Source: DATBJJ01 sp036556425
GTDB taxonomy: Bacteria; Acidobacteriota; Vicinamibacteria; Vicinamibacterales; 2-12-FULL-66-21
NCBI GenBank assembly: GCA_036556425.1
Contig: DATBJJ010000111.1
Span: 1-64,000, forward strand
Direction: 5' to 3'
Length of the DNA stretch: 64,000 nucleotides
Within the stretch, counting starts at the first letter, position 1. Every line of letters starts with the position of its first letter. This document shows positions 34,771 through 44,318 of the stretch, one piece after another. The notes under the pieces are model-generated. The model made no database searches, was not told the DNA's origin, and worked only from the letters and a program-made list of their open reading frames with translations. The position numbers and the translations under genes were made by a program.

Positions 34771-36930
34771 ATGCCCATGCGTGCGAAACACCTGGCTACC
34801 TTCCTCGCCGCGGCGGTGATGCTCGTTCCAGCGGCTTCGGGATTCGCGCAGGCGCAGACACCGGCGAAGAAGCAGCAGCCGCCTGCGGTCGCGCCCGAGC
34901 GGCCATTCAAGTTTCCGGCGCACACGACGACGAAGCTGGACAACGGGCTGACCGTGTTCGTCGTCGAGGATCATCGGCAGCCGGTCGTGTCGGCGACGCT
35001 GATGCTGACGGGCGCCGGCGCCGCCGCGCGTTCGGGCAAGCAGGCGGGGCTCGCGGCAATGACCGCCGCGCTCGTCCGCCAAGGCACGTCGACGCGATCC
35101 GCTCAGCAGATCGCCGAAGCGATCGATCGCGTAGGCGGATCGCTCAGCGCGAGCGCGTCGCAGGATTCGACGCAAGCGTCCGTCACCGTGTTGACCTCGT
35201 CGCTCGACACCGGCTTCGATCTGCTCGCCGACGTCGTGCAGCGGCCGGCCTTCGCGCCCGACGAGATCGAACGTTGGCGCCGTCAAACCTTGTCGAATCT
35301 GCAGGTCGCCTATCGCGATCCCGAGTACCTGCGCGACGCCACCGCGGACCGCGTCGGATACGGCGATCATCCGTACGGCTTTCCAACCGACGGTTTCCCC
35401 GAAACGGTCCGTTCGCTTGGACGCGACGACGTCGTGCAGTTCCACAAAGAACGCTACACGCCCGTCGGGTCGTTCCTGGCAATCGCCGGCGACATCGCGC
35501 CGGACGCCGCCGCGGGGCTCGCGCGCAAGTACTTCGGCGCGTGGAAGGGAGCGGCAGCCCAACCGGCGAGCACTCCAGCGCAGCAGCAGCAACGGCGCAT
35601 CGTCGTCGTCGACCAGCCGGATGCGGTGCAGACGCAGTTTGGAACGATCGGCGTCGGCGTTCCGCGCAATCATCCGGACTTCATCGCGTTGAATGTCGCC
35701 AATCAGATTCTCGGCGGCGGCTTCAATTCGCGGCTCAACCTCCGTCTTCGCGCCAAAGAAGGATTGACGTATGGCGCCAGATCGGCGCTCGAGACCAACA
35801 AGGCCGCGGGGCTGTGGAACATGACGAGCTTCACGCGGACCGAGGAGACCGCGAACGCGTTGAAGGTCACGCTCGATGTCCTCAACGAGTTCCGCAAGAA
35901 TCCGGTCACGCCGGCCGAGCTCGCCGAAGCGACGTCGTACATCGCCGGTGTGTTCGGTCTTCAGATAGAAACGGCGGACGCGGTCGCGGGACGCGTGTTG
36001 TCCGCTGCGCTGTATGGCCTGCCGGCCGACTATTGGCAGACGTATCGGGATCGCGTGAGGAAGATCACCGCCGCTGAAGTCTCGGCGGCAGTGCAGAAGC
36101 ACCTGAATCCCGATCAACTCTCGATCGTCGCGGTTGGCAACGCGAGCGGTTTCGCGAAGATGCTCGAAGGTCTCGGACGCGTCGCGATCGTTCCGGCGGC
36201 GAAGCTGGATCTCACGCAGCCCGACTTCCAGGCAAAGCAGGAGACGGCGGCGGGACCTGACGCGGCAGCCCGCGGGCTCGCGCTGATCAAAGCGGCCGCC
36301 GAAGCGCACGGCGGCGCGGCGAAGCTGGCCGAAATCAAAGACGCAACGACGACGTCGAAGATCACCGTCGTGACACCGCAAGGCGAAATCGAAGGCACGG
36401 CCAAGGGAGTGATCTTGCACCCCGACAAATCACGCGGCGTGCTGACGCTCCCGTTCGGCGAGCTGGTGCAGAACTTCGACGGAAGCAAGGGGACGATCGT
36501 GCCGCCCGGCGGCGATGCGATCGAGATTCCGGCGGAGATGACGGTCGAGCTCCGGCGCGCGGTCCTGCTCAACGCGAACGTCGGCGTGTTTCGCGACGCG
36601 CTGAACGGCAGCGCGCAGGTCGCCGCGCTCGAGCCGAAGCAGGTCGAGGGCGTGGCGCTCGACCGCGTGTCGTGGAAGAAGGGCGAGATCGACATGGTCC
36701 TCGGCCTCGACCCGAAAACACACTACGTCGTCAACGTGACCTATCACGGGATGTCGCAGCAGGGCCCTGCGGACTTCGAGACGCGCGTCTCGGACTTCAA
36801 GCCGGCCGGCAACGGCGTCGTGGTCCCGATGCGCATCATCACGTTCCAGAACGGACAGAAGGCGGTCGAAGCCGTCATCTCGGAGTGGCGCTTCAACACG
36901 GGAGTGACGCCGGATACGTTCAAGAAGTAG
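34771..36930 (+). CDS. M16 family non-catalytic partner with C-terminal extension
   Basis: 719 residues with a signal peptide. It has two M16 halves (about 45-480), but where the partner has HLFEH this protein reads GLAAMTAAL, so no zinc site. The C-terminal half keeps GLTYGARSA, the substrate-binding Tyr/Arg-type region. An extra ~220-residue domain (from LIKAAAEAHGGAAKLAEIKD to the end) looks like an outer-membrane lipoprotein-sorting or LolA-like beta fold. The start chosen is the ATG with GGGGAAGAAG eight bases upstream. A GTG overlapping the upstream stop (34762) and an ATG at 34777 are alternatives. It is co-transcribed with the active M16 gene. Confidence 0.83.
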   Translation: MPMRAKHLATFLAAAVMLVPAASGFAQAQTPAKKQQPPAVAPERPFKFPAHTTTKLDNGLTVFVVEDHRQPVVSATLMLTGAGAAARSGKQAGLAAMTAALVRQGTSTRSAQQIAEAIDRVGGSLSASASQDSTQASVTVLTSSLDTGFDLLADVVQRPAFAPDEIERWRRQTLSNLQVAYRDPEYLRDATADRVGYGDHPYGFPTDGFPETVRSLGRDDVVQFHKERYTPVGSFLAIAGDIAPDAAAGLARKYFGAWKGAAAQPASTPAQQQQRRIVVVDQPDAVQTQFGTIGVGVPRNHPDFIALNVANQILGGGFNSRLNLRLRAKEGLTYGARSALETNKAAGLWNMTSFTRTEETANALKVTLDVLNEFRKNPVTPAELAEATSYIAGVFGLQIETADAVAGRVLSAALYGLPADYWQTYRDRVRKITAAEVSAAVQKHLNPDQLSIVAVGNASGFAKMLEGLGRVAIVPAAKLDLTQPDFQAKQETAAGPDAAARGLALIKAAAEAHGGAAKLAEIKDATTTSKITVVTPQGEIEGTAKGVILHPDKSRGVLTLPFGELVQNFDGSKGTIVPPGGDAIEIPAEMTVELRRAVLLNANVGVFRDALNGSAQVAALEPKQVEGVALDRVSWKKGEIDMVLGLDPKTHYVVNVTYHGMSQQGPADFETRVSDFKPAGNGVVVPMRIITFQNGQKAVEAVISEWRFNTGVTPDTFKK

Positions 36931-36939
36931 CGCGCGCGA

Positions 36940-38838
36940 TCAGCGCGTCGCGCGCGTGAACCCGCAGCGATCGAGCAGTGCGGGAAACCGAGGATCGGCT
37001 CGCAGCGTATCCCACTTGGCATCGACGGTGAGGAAGATCAAGTGGACGTCGCGGACCTTTTCGGCACGCTCGAGCCATTCGAACGCGGCATCGGTTTCTC
37101 CGAGAGCCGCGTGCACGAGCGCGATCGCAACGGGCGGCACGTACCGCGTGCGAGAGACACCCTCGAGCGCCGCCAGCACGTCACGCGCTTCCGCCGTCCG
37201 TCCCGATCGCGCCAGCAGGTATCCCTTGAACGAGATCGCCTTGCTGTTCTGGTTGGAGAACCGCGCCGCGGTCGTGAGCTCTTCGAGCGCGAGATCCGTC
37301 TGCCCCAAATGAAGGAGCGCCTGTCCCTTCATGATGTGCCCGATCCAGAACTCGGAATCGAGCGCGACGCTCTGGTGCGCATGCTCGAGCGCGGCGGTGT
37401 AGTCGCGCGCCTGCGCGGCCATCTGCGACGACATCGCGTGCATCATCGGCTCGAGCGGCTCGAGCTCGCGCGCACGGCGCGCCGTTGCGCGTGCCTCGTC
37501 GTGCCTTCCGGTCTGCGAGAGCAGATGCGCCAGCGAAATGTGGGACCACGCGTGATCCGGCGACAGGGCAATCGCCTTTCGGAAACCGGCTTCCGCCGCA
37601 GGCCAGTTCCACTCGAACTGCCACTGGACGAAGGCCGACGCGTACTGCGCTTCCACGAGATCGGGATCCGCGCGGAGGGCGCGGGCGGCGGTGTCACGGG
37701 CGCGCGGCGTGACCTCGAGCGGCGGTGCGTCGCCGTTGACCGGACTCGCGGCGTGCGCCGCCGCTAGACCCGCCCACGCCAGCGCGTAGTCTGGATCCAC
37801 GCCGGTCGCGCGCTCGTAGTAGTCGATCGCGCGTTTCGTCGTGGCGGGCGTCCGCTGATTCGCGAAGTTCCGGCCGCGAAGGTACAGGTCGTATGCGTCG
37901 GCGCTTCGCGTCTGGCGGCGGGCCACCGCGTCGAGCCGGTCCACCGACAAACGAAGCCGAATCTGCTTCGCAATGGCGGCGCTCAGCTCGCGTTGAAGAC
38001 CGAGCGCGCTGGCCGGCTCGTAGTCGTACGTCTGCGTCCATACGTATTCCTGATCGCGTACGCGAATGAGCTTCGCCGTCACGCGGAGACGGCCCTGCTC
38101 CGATTGAAGCGAGCTTTCGAGCAGATAATCGACCGAAAGCTCCCGCCCGATCTCCGCGGCCGTCTTCGTCGTGCGCTTGTATCGCAGCGTTCGGCCCTTG
38201 ACGCTCAGGCGATCGGGATCGATCTGCGCGAGTGACGCGCTGGTCTCCTCCGTCAATCCATCGGCGAGGTATTGCCGTTCGGGGTCGCTGCCCAGATTCT
38301 CGAACGGCAGCACTGCCAGCGTGATTCGCGCATCCGCGGAATCACCGCGGCGCGTCCAGCTCAGCAGGCCAACCGCCAGAGCCATCACGACGGCTGCGGC
38401 GACGGCGGCCGGCCACGCAATCGAACGCCGTCGCGCAGATGTCACTGGCGCCGGCAGCGCCACGGGCACCGATGGGGACGCGGCGACAACGTCGGGCGGC
38501 CGCCCGACCTCGACTGGCGCGATGAATCGATATCCCCTCCCGGGAACGGTCTCGATGAAGGCCGGCGTGTCGACCGAGTCCCGCAGCGCGCGACGCAGCT
38601 TGCGGATCGCGGTATGGACGCCGGTGTCGACATCCACGAACACGTCTTTTCCCCAGAGCCGGTCGACGATGTCGCTTCGCGCGACGAGCTCGTTGCGGCG
38701 TTCGACCAGGAGAATCAGCAGATCGAGCGGGTGCCGCTCGAGGCGGACGGGCCGTCCGTCCCGGCGCAGCTCGTACGCGGCGACGTCGAGCTCGAACTCA
38801 CGAAACCGGAACGTCTGGCGGGAACCGCTGCTCACCAT
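36940..38838 (-). CDS. CadC-like membrane winged-helix regulator with TPR domain
   Basis: 632 residues. An OmpR/PhoB-type winged helix (10-108, ending ETVPGRGYRFIAPVE) is followed by one transmembrane helix (142-161). Then come a TolB-N/FlgO-like domain (AVLPFENLGSDPERQYLADGLTEE, from 172) and TPR repeats (about 310-630). The plan is a membrane-bound one-component regulator whose TPR part senses outside the cytoplasmic membrane. The ATG at 38838 was chosen; a TTG at 38856 with AAGG upstream is possible. It is convergent with the M16 pair and divergent from the small exported protein. Confidence 0.85.
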   Translation of the reverse strand: MVSSGSRQTFRFREFELDVAAYELRRDGRPVRLERHPLDLLILLVERRNELVARSDIVDRLWGKDVFVDVDTGVHTAIRKLRRALRDSVDTPAFIETVPGRGYRFIAPVEVGRPPDVVAASPSVPVALPAPVTSARRRSIAWPAAVAAAVVMALAVGLLSWTRRGDSADARITLAVLPFENLGSDPERQYLADGLTEETSASLAQIDPDRLSVKGRTLRYKRTTKTAAEIGRELSVDYLLESSLQSEQGRLRVTAKLIRVRDQEYVWTQTYDYEPASALGLQRELSAAIAKQIRLRLSVDRLDAVARRQTRSADAYDLYLRGRNFANQRTPATTKRAIDYYERATGVDPDYALAWAGLAAAHAASPVNGDAPPLEVTPRARDTAARALRADPDLVEAQYASAFVQWQFEWNWPAAEAGFRKAIALSPDHAWSHISLAHLLSQTGRHDEARATARRARELEPLEPMMHAMSSQMAAQARDYTAALEHAHQSVALDSEFWIGHIMKGQALLHLGQTDLALEELTTAARFSNQNSKAISFKGYLLARSGRTAEARDVLAALEGVSRTRYVPPVAIALVHAALGETDAAFEWLERAEKVRDVHLIFLTVDAKWDTLRADPRFPALLDRCGFTRATR

Positions 38839-39023
38839 CGGACGACGGATCTCCAAAATACCTTAACGTCAGGCTCGTCTGCCAGTTACAGATTCAGACG
38901 AAAGACAGGGCTTCTTCAGGCTGGCGCCATGGCGGGACCCCGCGCGCGGCGGCGACGATGGCGGTGCCGGCGCTGACCACCGCACTCATGCGTCGGGTCG
39001 CGTCGCCGGCAGGAGTCACAATC

Positions 39024-39578
39024 ATGTTCTCGAAAAAGACAGGCCTCTCTCGCAGCCTTCGCGCGCGGACCTCGCTGGGTCTTGCCGCCGCGCTTCTCAT
39101 GACGAGCGCGGGGACGGCGACCGCCGAGTCGTCCAGAGGTCTGGTGGGGGCCTGGTCCGTGCAAGTGACGCTGCGCGACTGCACCAGCGGCGCGCCAATC
39201 GGAAGCCCGTTCAACGCGCTCGTCTCGTTTCACGAAGGGGGAACGATCAGCGAGAGCGCCGGCAGCTCCGGGTTCGCGATCGGTCAGCGCGGTCCGGGGC
39301 ATGGGACGTGGAGCCGGAAAGACAGGACTACGTTTCGACAGAAAATGATCGCGCTGATCCTGTTCGACACGGCGCCCAACCTGCCCGGCACGCCCGGCTT
39401 CGATCCCACCAAGCCCGTCACGCCAGGCTTCTTCGCCGGCTGGCAGACGGTCACGCACACGGTCGATCTCGTCGACGCGGACAATCTCTCGTCGTCGGGA
39501 ACGAACGCGTTCTACAAGACGACCGGGGAGCTGTACAGAACCGGTTGCTCGACGGCAATCGGTCAGCGCTTCAAGTAG
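39024..39578 (+). CDS. Small exported protein of unknown function
   Basis: 184 residues with a clear signal peptide (SLRARTSLGLAAALLMTSAG, cleavage near 33). The mature part has a beta-rich look (GLVGAWSVQVTLRDC, LVSFHEGGTISES, THTVDLVDADNL) and two Cys. It resembles lipocalin-sized secreted proteins, but I cannot name the family. The start was set at the ATG with AGGAG eight bases upstream; an earlier in-frame ATG lacks one and a signal. It ends just before a strong hairpin. Confidence 0.65.
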   Translation: MFSKKTGLSRSLRARTSLGLAAALLMTSAGTATAESSRGLVGAWSVQVTLRDCTSGAPIGSPFNALVSFHEGGTISESAGSSGFAIGQRGPGHGTWSRKDRTTFRQKMIALILFDTAPNLPGTPGFDPTKPVTPGFFAGWQTVTHTVDLVDADNLSSSGTNAFYKTTGELYRTGCSTAIGQRFK

Positions 39579-39585
39579 GAACAAG

Positions 39586-39618
39586 AAGGCTGGCGCTTCG
39601 TGGAGAAGCGCCAGCCTT
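39586..39618. terminator. Perfect 14-base-stem hairpin, likely bidirectional terminator
   Basis: AAGGCTGGCGCTTC, loop GTGGA, GAAGCGCCAGCCTT. The plus-strand continuation GTCTTTCC is mildly T-rich and the minus side TTGTTCC likewise. It sits between convergent genes, 8 bases after one stop and about 34 before the other. Confidence 0.75.
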
Positions 39619-39651
39619 GTCTTTCCGTGGGACGGCGGCCGAGCGCGGCGA

Positions 39652-39852
39652 TCAGTGGACGACCTGATCGTCCTCGTCTTCCCATTCGAGGTGTGGAATC
39701 TCGAGCGCCTTGACGGCCTGAAGCGCCAGATCGAGCGCGCCGTCGACGCTGCGGCAGTGGCCAGTTTTGAGGTCCTGACGGACCTGCCGCAGCGCGCGCA
39801 GCACTCGCGCGCGATCGAATCGCTGGCCTTCGCAGTGTTCGCAATAGCTCAT
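39652..39852 (-). CDS. Small CxxC protein
   Basis: 66 residues starting MSYCEHCEGQRFDR, with a CxxC pair (Cys 4 and 7) and a later Cys. A helical middle and a very acidic tail (EWEDEDDQ) follow. A metal or redox role is possible but not shown. GGTGG lies five bases before the ATG; a GTG nine bases further up is an alternative. It follows the M14 carboxypeptidase by 28 bases and may share its transcript. Confidence 0.55.
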   Translation of the reverse strand: MSYCEHCEGQRFDRARVLRALRQVRQDLKTGHCRSVDGALDLALQAVKALEIPHLEWEDEDDQVVH

Positions 39853-39880
39853 GTCATCCACCCACGGACGATCTTATCCG

Positions 39881-41416
39881 CTACTGCGCGATATCGGTGA
39901 TATCGACGAGGCGGAGATTGCGCGGCGCCTCCGGCGGAATGCCCGGGAGCTGCACGTCCATGACAATCGACGAGGTCGACGTGACGGACACCTGTCGGGT
40001 AACGGGCTGGTAGCCCGGGGCCGAGAAGCGGACGTCGTAGGTCCCCGGCGGAAGGAACATGTGATACGACCCGAATGGACCGCCGCTCGAATTGCGCTCG
40101 CCGTTCGTGAACGCGACGTTCAGCAGCTCGATCTGCGCCGAGAGCGGAACGCCCGATACCGCGTCGGTCACGTGTCCGGACACCGAGATCGGCCGCTCGA
40201 TCACGGTCAGCACGCCGGGCCAGACGAGCGCCGCCTCGCTGACGGCGCTCGCGTAGGTTGGTTGAAACTCCGTGTGCGTCTCGATCAGGAACGCGTAGGC
40301 GCCGAGGTTCGCGAACTGCCACTGCGGGTGCTCGCCTTCCGCGCTGGGCAGACGCGTCGCGCCGCCATATCCGGATGCGCGCGAAAGCGCCGCGGCTTCC
40401 TGCTGCATCCACGCCGTGAATGGATGGCTCAAACACAGATATCCATACAGGACTTCTCGACCGTACGAGTGATAGTCGATCACTTTTGCGAACCGCTCCG
40501 CGCGCGACCACGCCGTCATCGTCTGCGTCTCGGGCTCGGATCCGGCCGACGGTCCTTTGTAGGTCTCCGTCGCCGCATTCGTGCTGCCGGCGCATGACGC
40601 CGTCCAGCCTTGTGGATAGTTGCGATTCTGATCGACGCCGATGCCGGTCCCGAACACGCGGCGGTTCTTCCTCCACATGTTGTCGGTCGCGAAGACGTGG
40701 TTGTATCCGTCGGGATTCCACACCGGGGCGATCCAGATCTCGTGGCCGTTCACGGCGGCGGCGATCCGCGGATCGGCCGCGTAGCCCGCGGTCAACCGCT
40801 CGGCGGCGTTGAGCGTGATGAGCGGCGTCGTGATTTCACGCGCGTGATGCGCGCTCACGACGAGCACCGCGGGCTCGTCTTCATCGTCCGCGACGTTGTC
40901 GGAAATCTTGAGCGCGAAGAGATGTCGGCCTTCGAACGTCACCGGCGTGCTGTACGTGGCCGTGATGTCGACCACGCGCGCGATCGCCGGGTACGCGGAC
41001 GCGATCTGCTGCATCCGCGCGAGCAGTTCGTCGAGATCGAGATACGTGGAGGACGCGCCGACGCCGGCTTCGATCGACACTTCGCCGGCGGTGCGAGTCG
41101 TTCGTGTCCGATCCGACCGCCGAACGAGCTCTCTCGCCGGACGCGTGCGGCCCGTGATCGTCACGCGATAACCGCGCGCAACGAGCGCCTGCCACTCCGC
41201 GCGCGTGACGACGAGTTCGATCGTCGGCGGTTTCGCCTTGGCGTTCACGCGCAGGATGTCGTAGCCGGAGGTTTCGAGCTCGGTGCGGATCGGCTCGATG
41301 CTGGAGACCGCGAGGCGAACGAGAAGGCGAGGCTCTTCGGACGTCGACGTGCGCCCCGGCACGACGAGGACCATCATCGCCAGGCAGAGGAGGATCGCGA
41401 ATGCGCGAATCTTCAT
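39881..41416 (-). CDS. M14 zinc carboxypeptidase with carboxypeptidase-regulatory-like domain, exported
   Basis: 511 residues with a signal peptide (cleavage near 26). A short propeptide precedes the M14 fold. Zinc ligands are HARE (191-194) and H316 (DYHSYG). Substrate-binding signatures are NPDGYNH, RKNRR and NRNYP (264-268). The catalytic Glu is probably in FLIETHTEF near 379. The last ~115 residues form a carboxypeptidase-regulatory-like beta domain (SGHVTDAVSGVPLSAQI ... LPPGTYDVRFSAPGY). It probably removes C-terminal residues from peptides outside the cytoplasm. An in-frame extension to 41488 lacks a signal peptide and was rejected. Confidence 0.88.
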   Translation of the reverse strand: MKIRAFAILLCLAMMVLVVPGRTSTSEEPRLLVRLAVSSIEPIRTELETSGYDILRVNAKAKPPTIELVVTRAEWQALVARGYRVTITGRTRPARELVRRSDRTRTTRTAGEVSIEAGVGASSTYLDLDELLARMQQIASAYPAIARVVDITATYSTPVTFEGRHLFALKISDNVADDEDEPAVLVVSAHHAREITTPLITLNAAERLTAGYAADPRIAAAVNGHEIWIAPVWNPDGYNHVFATDNMWRKNRRVFGTGIGVDQNRNYPQGWTASCAGSTNAATETYKGPSAGSEPETQTMTAWSRAERFAKVIDYHSYGREVLYGYLCLSHPFTAWMQQEAAALSRASGYGGATRLPSAEGEHPQWQFANLGAYAFLIETHTEFQPTYASAVSEAALVWPGVLTVIERPISVSGHVTDAVSGVPLSAQIELLNVAFTNGERNSSGGPFGSYHMFLPPGTYDVRFSAPGYQPVTRQVSVTSTSSIVMDVQLPGIPPEAPRNLRLVDITDIAQ

Positions 41417-41647
41417 GACAGGCTGCCTACCCGTGAGGCACACCCCACCTGGACTCGGTCGCCGATCGGGAATCACAACCGATGCCACATGGAAAACGGC
41501 GGTTTGCCCGTGTGTTTTCGGCGGGAGGCCGCCGGCGAGACGCCCCGACGCGTCTCAGACTTGTGATCGACGGGGCAAAACCGGTGCGGGCGTTGCCGGT
41601 CCGCGCCGACCCTACGACCGGCGATTTCACGAGGCCAAGCTCGAGGA

Positions 41648-43309
41648 TCAGCGTGAGTACTCCAATACCTGACCATCTTTCAGCAGGCGCTCCCGTAGCA
41701 GCGGATACGGCACGTCCTGAATTGGCACGCCGCGATCGATCGCGAGCGCCGCGGCCGTCGCCGCGGACTGCGCAAGCACCATGAACACGGGTTCCATCCG
41801 GATCGAGCCGAAGGCGATGTGAGAGCTCGAGACGCACACCGGGACGAGCAGATTGTCTGCCTGGCCGCGCTTCGGCACGAGCGCGCCGTAAGCAATCTCA
41901 TACGGGCCTGGAAGTGCGATGCCGATGTCGCCTTCGTTCTGCACGGCGCCGTCTGACGTGATGTAGCGCTGAACGTTGTGCGAGTCGATCGTGTACGACC
42001 CCATGCCGACCGACGACGGCGTCGGCCGCCGCTTCATCAGCTCGTTCTCCGTCATCACGAACTCGCCGATCATCCGCCGCGCCTCGCGGACGTAAATCTG
42101 ATGCGGCCAGCCGCCGTTGTCGGTGAACTCGTCTTTCGGAAGACCCCACTGGCGCATGCGCTCCTGGACCTCTCGAGGCACGCGCGGATCGTTCGCGATG
42201 AAGTACAGCCATCCCTTTTGATATCGCTCGTGCTCGGCGAGGATCTCCCGCCGGCGCTCGTACGACGCGTCGGGGTAGTCGTAGTTCATGCCGATGTTGT
42301 CGGTGCTGAACGGACCGTGATTGTTGCTGTCGGTCTTGCGGTTCGGGATCGGATCGAACTTGTCGAACGTTTCGCGCCAGCCGACCTGGTAGATCCGCAA
42401 GAGGAGCTCGTATTGCGCGGGGTCGTAACCGTCAGGCTTCGGAAACGGCACGCGATTGTCGGGATGATCCGTGACGCAGTACCGATAGCAGTACGCCTGG
42501 ATTCTGCGATCGCCTTGGCCGTACGTGCCGGGCGCTTCAGTACTGATTCGCGGCAGTACGCCGCTCGCGCGATCGTTTGGAACTACGTACGGGCTAATCA
42601 ACGTGGGCAGAACGCCGAAATGATGTCGATGGTGCAGCACGCCGATCTGAACGCCGTTCCACTTCTCGCCATACGTCGACTGCGATTCTCGGCCGACGTG
42701 GTAATCCACGCCAGCCGCGGCCATCAAGTCTCCTTCGTACGTCGCGTCGATGAACATGCGGGCGGTGTACGTCTTCCCGCTCAGCATCGCGATCGACGTG
42801 ATGCGCGACCCGCTCTTGACGACGCCTCGCGAGCGGTCGAGCCATTCGCCGCGATCGACGGGAATCTCGTACTCCTTCACGAAGTCCTCGAACACGCGCT
42901 CCGCCGCGTGCGGCTCGAAGATCCACATCGTCCGCTCGGTCCCGTCGATCGCCGGCGTGCCCTGGCCCTTGTTGCCGTACTCCTCGCGCTTCTGCCATCG
43001 CCAGGCCGAGGCGCTGTCGTAATGCCGCCAGATGCGGTGATAGAACTCGCGCGACAAACCGCCAATCACCGCTTTGTTGCCCGTGTCGGTGAACCCGAGT
43101 CCGCCGCTCGAGAGGCCGCCAAGATGCTTGTCGGGTCCGACGATCACGACTCGCTTTCCGAGGCGCTTCGCCTGGACCGCGGCGATGACGCCGGCCGACG
43201 TTCCACCGTAGACGACGAGATCGTATTGTTGCGCTTCGACGGTGGTTGGCGCAGCGCGCGAGAACGCGACGACCGCGGCTACGATCGCAAGAAGTAACCG
43301 GCGCATCAT
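41648..43309 (-). CDS. FAD-dependent oxidoreductase, exported
   Basis: 553 residues of the FAD_oxidored type. An N-terminal signal-like segment (MMRRLLLAIVAAVVAF, an RR pair followed by a hydrophobic run) precedes the dinucleotide site YGGTSAGVIAAVQAKRLGKRV. A GGLSSGGLGFTD segment and a C-terminal FAD-contact region (HIAFGSIRMEPVFMVLAQS) follow. Relatives act on unknown, often sugar-like, substrates. A cofactor-bearing enzyme with an RR signal suggests Tat export, but the motif is incomplete. AGGTGAG lies six bases before the ATG. It is 7 bases downstream of the MDR dehydrogenase and co-directional. Confidence 0.78.
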   Translation of the reverse strand: MMRRLLLAIVAAVVAFSRAAPTTVEAQQYDLVVYGGTSAGVIAAVQAKRLGKRVVIVGPDKHLGGLSSGGLGFTDTGNKAVIGGLSREFYHRIWRHYDSASAWRWQKREEYGNKGQGTPAIDGTERTMWIFEPHAAERVFEDFVKEYEIPVDRGEWLDRSRGVVKSGSRITSIAMLSGKTYTARMFIDATYEGDLMAAAGVDYHVGRESQSTYGEKWNGVQIGVLHHRHHFGVLPTLISPYVVPNDRASGVLPRISTEAPGTYGQGDRRIQAYCYRYCVTDHPDNRVPFPKPDGYDPAQYELLLRIYQVGWRETFDKFDPIPNRKTDSNNHGPFSTDNIGMNYDYPDASYERRREILAEHERYQKGWLYFIANDPRVPREVQERMRQWGLPKDEFTDNGGWPHQIYVREARRMIGEFVMTENELMKRRPTPSSVGMGSYTIDSHNVQRYITSDGAVQNEGDIGIALPGPYEIAYGALVPKRGQADNLLVPVCVSSSHIAFGSIRMEPVFMVLAQSAATAAALAIDRGVPIQDVPYPLLRERLLKDGQVLEYSR

Positions 43310-43316
43310 GTGAATC

Positions 43317-44279
43317 TCACCTGACCGCAAACAACACTTTGTGCGCGGTGCGCGCCTCGGCAAACGCCGATGCGTGCTCCGCCAGGGTCGCGACGCGCGC
43401 TATCAAGGGCTTGACCCGCACGGCCCCCGACGCGAGCAGCCGGATTGCCGGCAGAAATGGACCGCAGCGCGATCCGACGATCGTCACCTCGTCGACGACG
43501 ATCGGCCACGACTCGATCGCTCCCTCGCCGTGGAACGTCGACTTCATGACGACCGTGCCGCGCGGACGGACGATCTGCAGCGCTCGAGCGAGGCCGCCGG
43601 GCCGACCCGTGACGTCGACGACGACGTCGAAGCGCGATCCTTGGGGAACCTCCTCCTCGGAAGAAAGGACGGCGAGTCCGAGCGCTCGCGCAACGGCGAG
43701 CTTGCGCGCGTGGCGTCCGATGACGGTGACGTGCGGCGTCGCCGTCCGGATCGCCTGCGCGGTGAGCAACCCCATTCGCCCATCGCCGACAACGGCGACG
43801 CGCGCGCGATCGTCGATCGACATCTGCTCGAAGATCCGGCACGCGGCAGCCACGGGCTCCACGAACACCGCGGTTTCATCGTCAACGGTATCGGGGACCG
43901 CGTGGAGATTCGCCGCCGGCAGCGAGAGGAATTCCGCGAAGGCGCCGTCGCGCTGACGGATGCCAACGACGGACCGATCGACACAGTGCTCCTTGACGCC
44001 CGCCGCGCACCATTCGCATCGGCCGCATCCGACGTTGATCTCTCCCACGACTCTCGTTCCAACCCAGCGCGCGTCGGCCGGACGATCCACCTTCTCGACG
44101 ACGCCGACGAACTCGTGGCCTGGAATGCCGTGAAAGTCCGCGTAGCCGTCGAGCATTTGCAGATCCGTTCCGCAGATGCCCGCCATGGACACGCGAACGA
44201 GGCATTCGCCGGCGCGATCCGGAGGCGGCACGTCGCGGAGCTCTACTCGGCCCGGGCTCACGAGAACCAATGCGTTCAT
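43317..44279 (-). CDS. Zinc-dependent MDR alcohol dehydrogenase
   Basis: 320 residues. A GroES-like catalytic domain has the catalytic zinc ligands C in GICGTD and HE in GHEF, and the structural-zinc four-Cys loop GCGRCEWCAAGVKEHC. The NAD(P)-binding Rossmann domain has VAVVGDGRMGLL. The class covers sorbitol, threonine and alcohol dehydrogenases; the substrate here is not clear. It leads a two-gene unit with the exported FAD oxidoreductase, hinting at polyol or sugar oxidation (inference). Confidence 0.85.
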   Translation of the reverse strand: MNALVLVSPGRVELRDVPPPDRAGECLVRVSMAGICGTDLQMLDGYADFHGIPGHEFVGVVEKVDRPADARWVGTRVVGEINVGCGRCEWCAAGVKEHCVDRSVVGIRQRDGAFAEFLSLPAANLHAVPDTVDDETAVFVEPVAAACRIFEQMSIDDRARVAVVGDGRMGLLTAQAIRTATPHVTVIGRHARKLAVARALGLAVLSSEEEVPQGSRFDVVVDVTGRPGGLARALQIVRPRGTVVMKSTFHGEGAIESWPIVVDEVTIVGSRCGPFLPAIRLLASGAVRVKPLIARVATLAEHASAFAEARTAHKVLFAVR

Positions 44280-44303
44280 TCGAGGAGCATTCTATCGGCA
44301 CAG

Positions 44304-44309
44304 TACAAT
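44304..44309 (+). promoter_or_regulatory. -10-like element before the unknown 205-residue gene
   Basis: TACAAT ends 9 bases before the ATG at 44319, followed by GGAG. It lies in the short divergent spacer with the MDR gene. Confidence 0.35.
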
Positions 44310-44318
44310 CGGAGCGTC

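Noticed and set aside
41417..41647. Possible riboswitch-like leader before the M14 gene (GGGCAAACC on the minus strand)
   Set aside because: The second conserved block of a c-di-GMP-I aptamer (GACGCAAAGCC) and its stems are not present; only short inverted repeats are seen.
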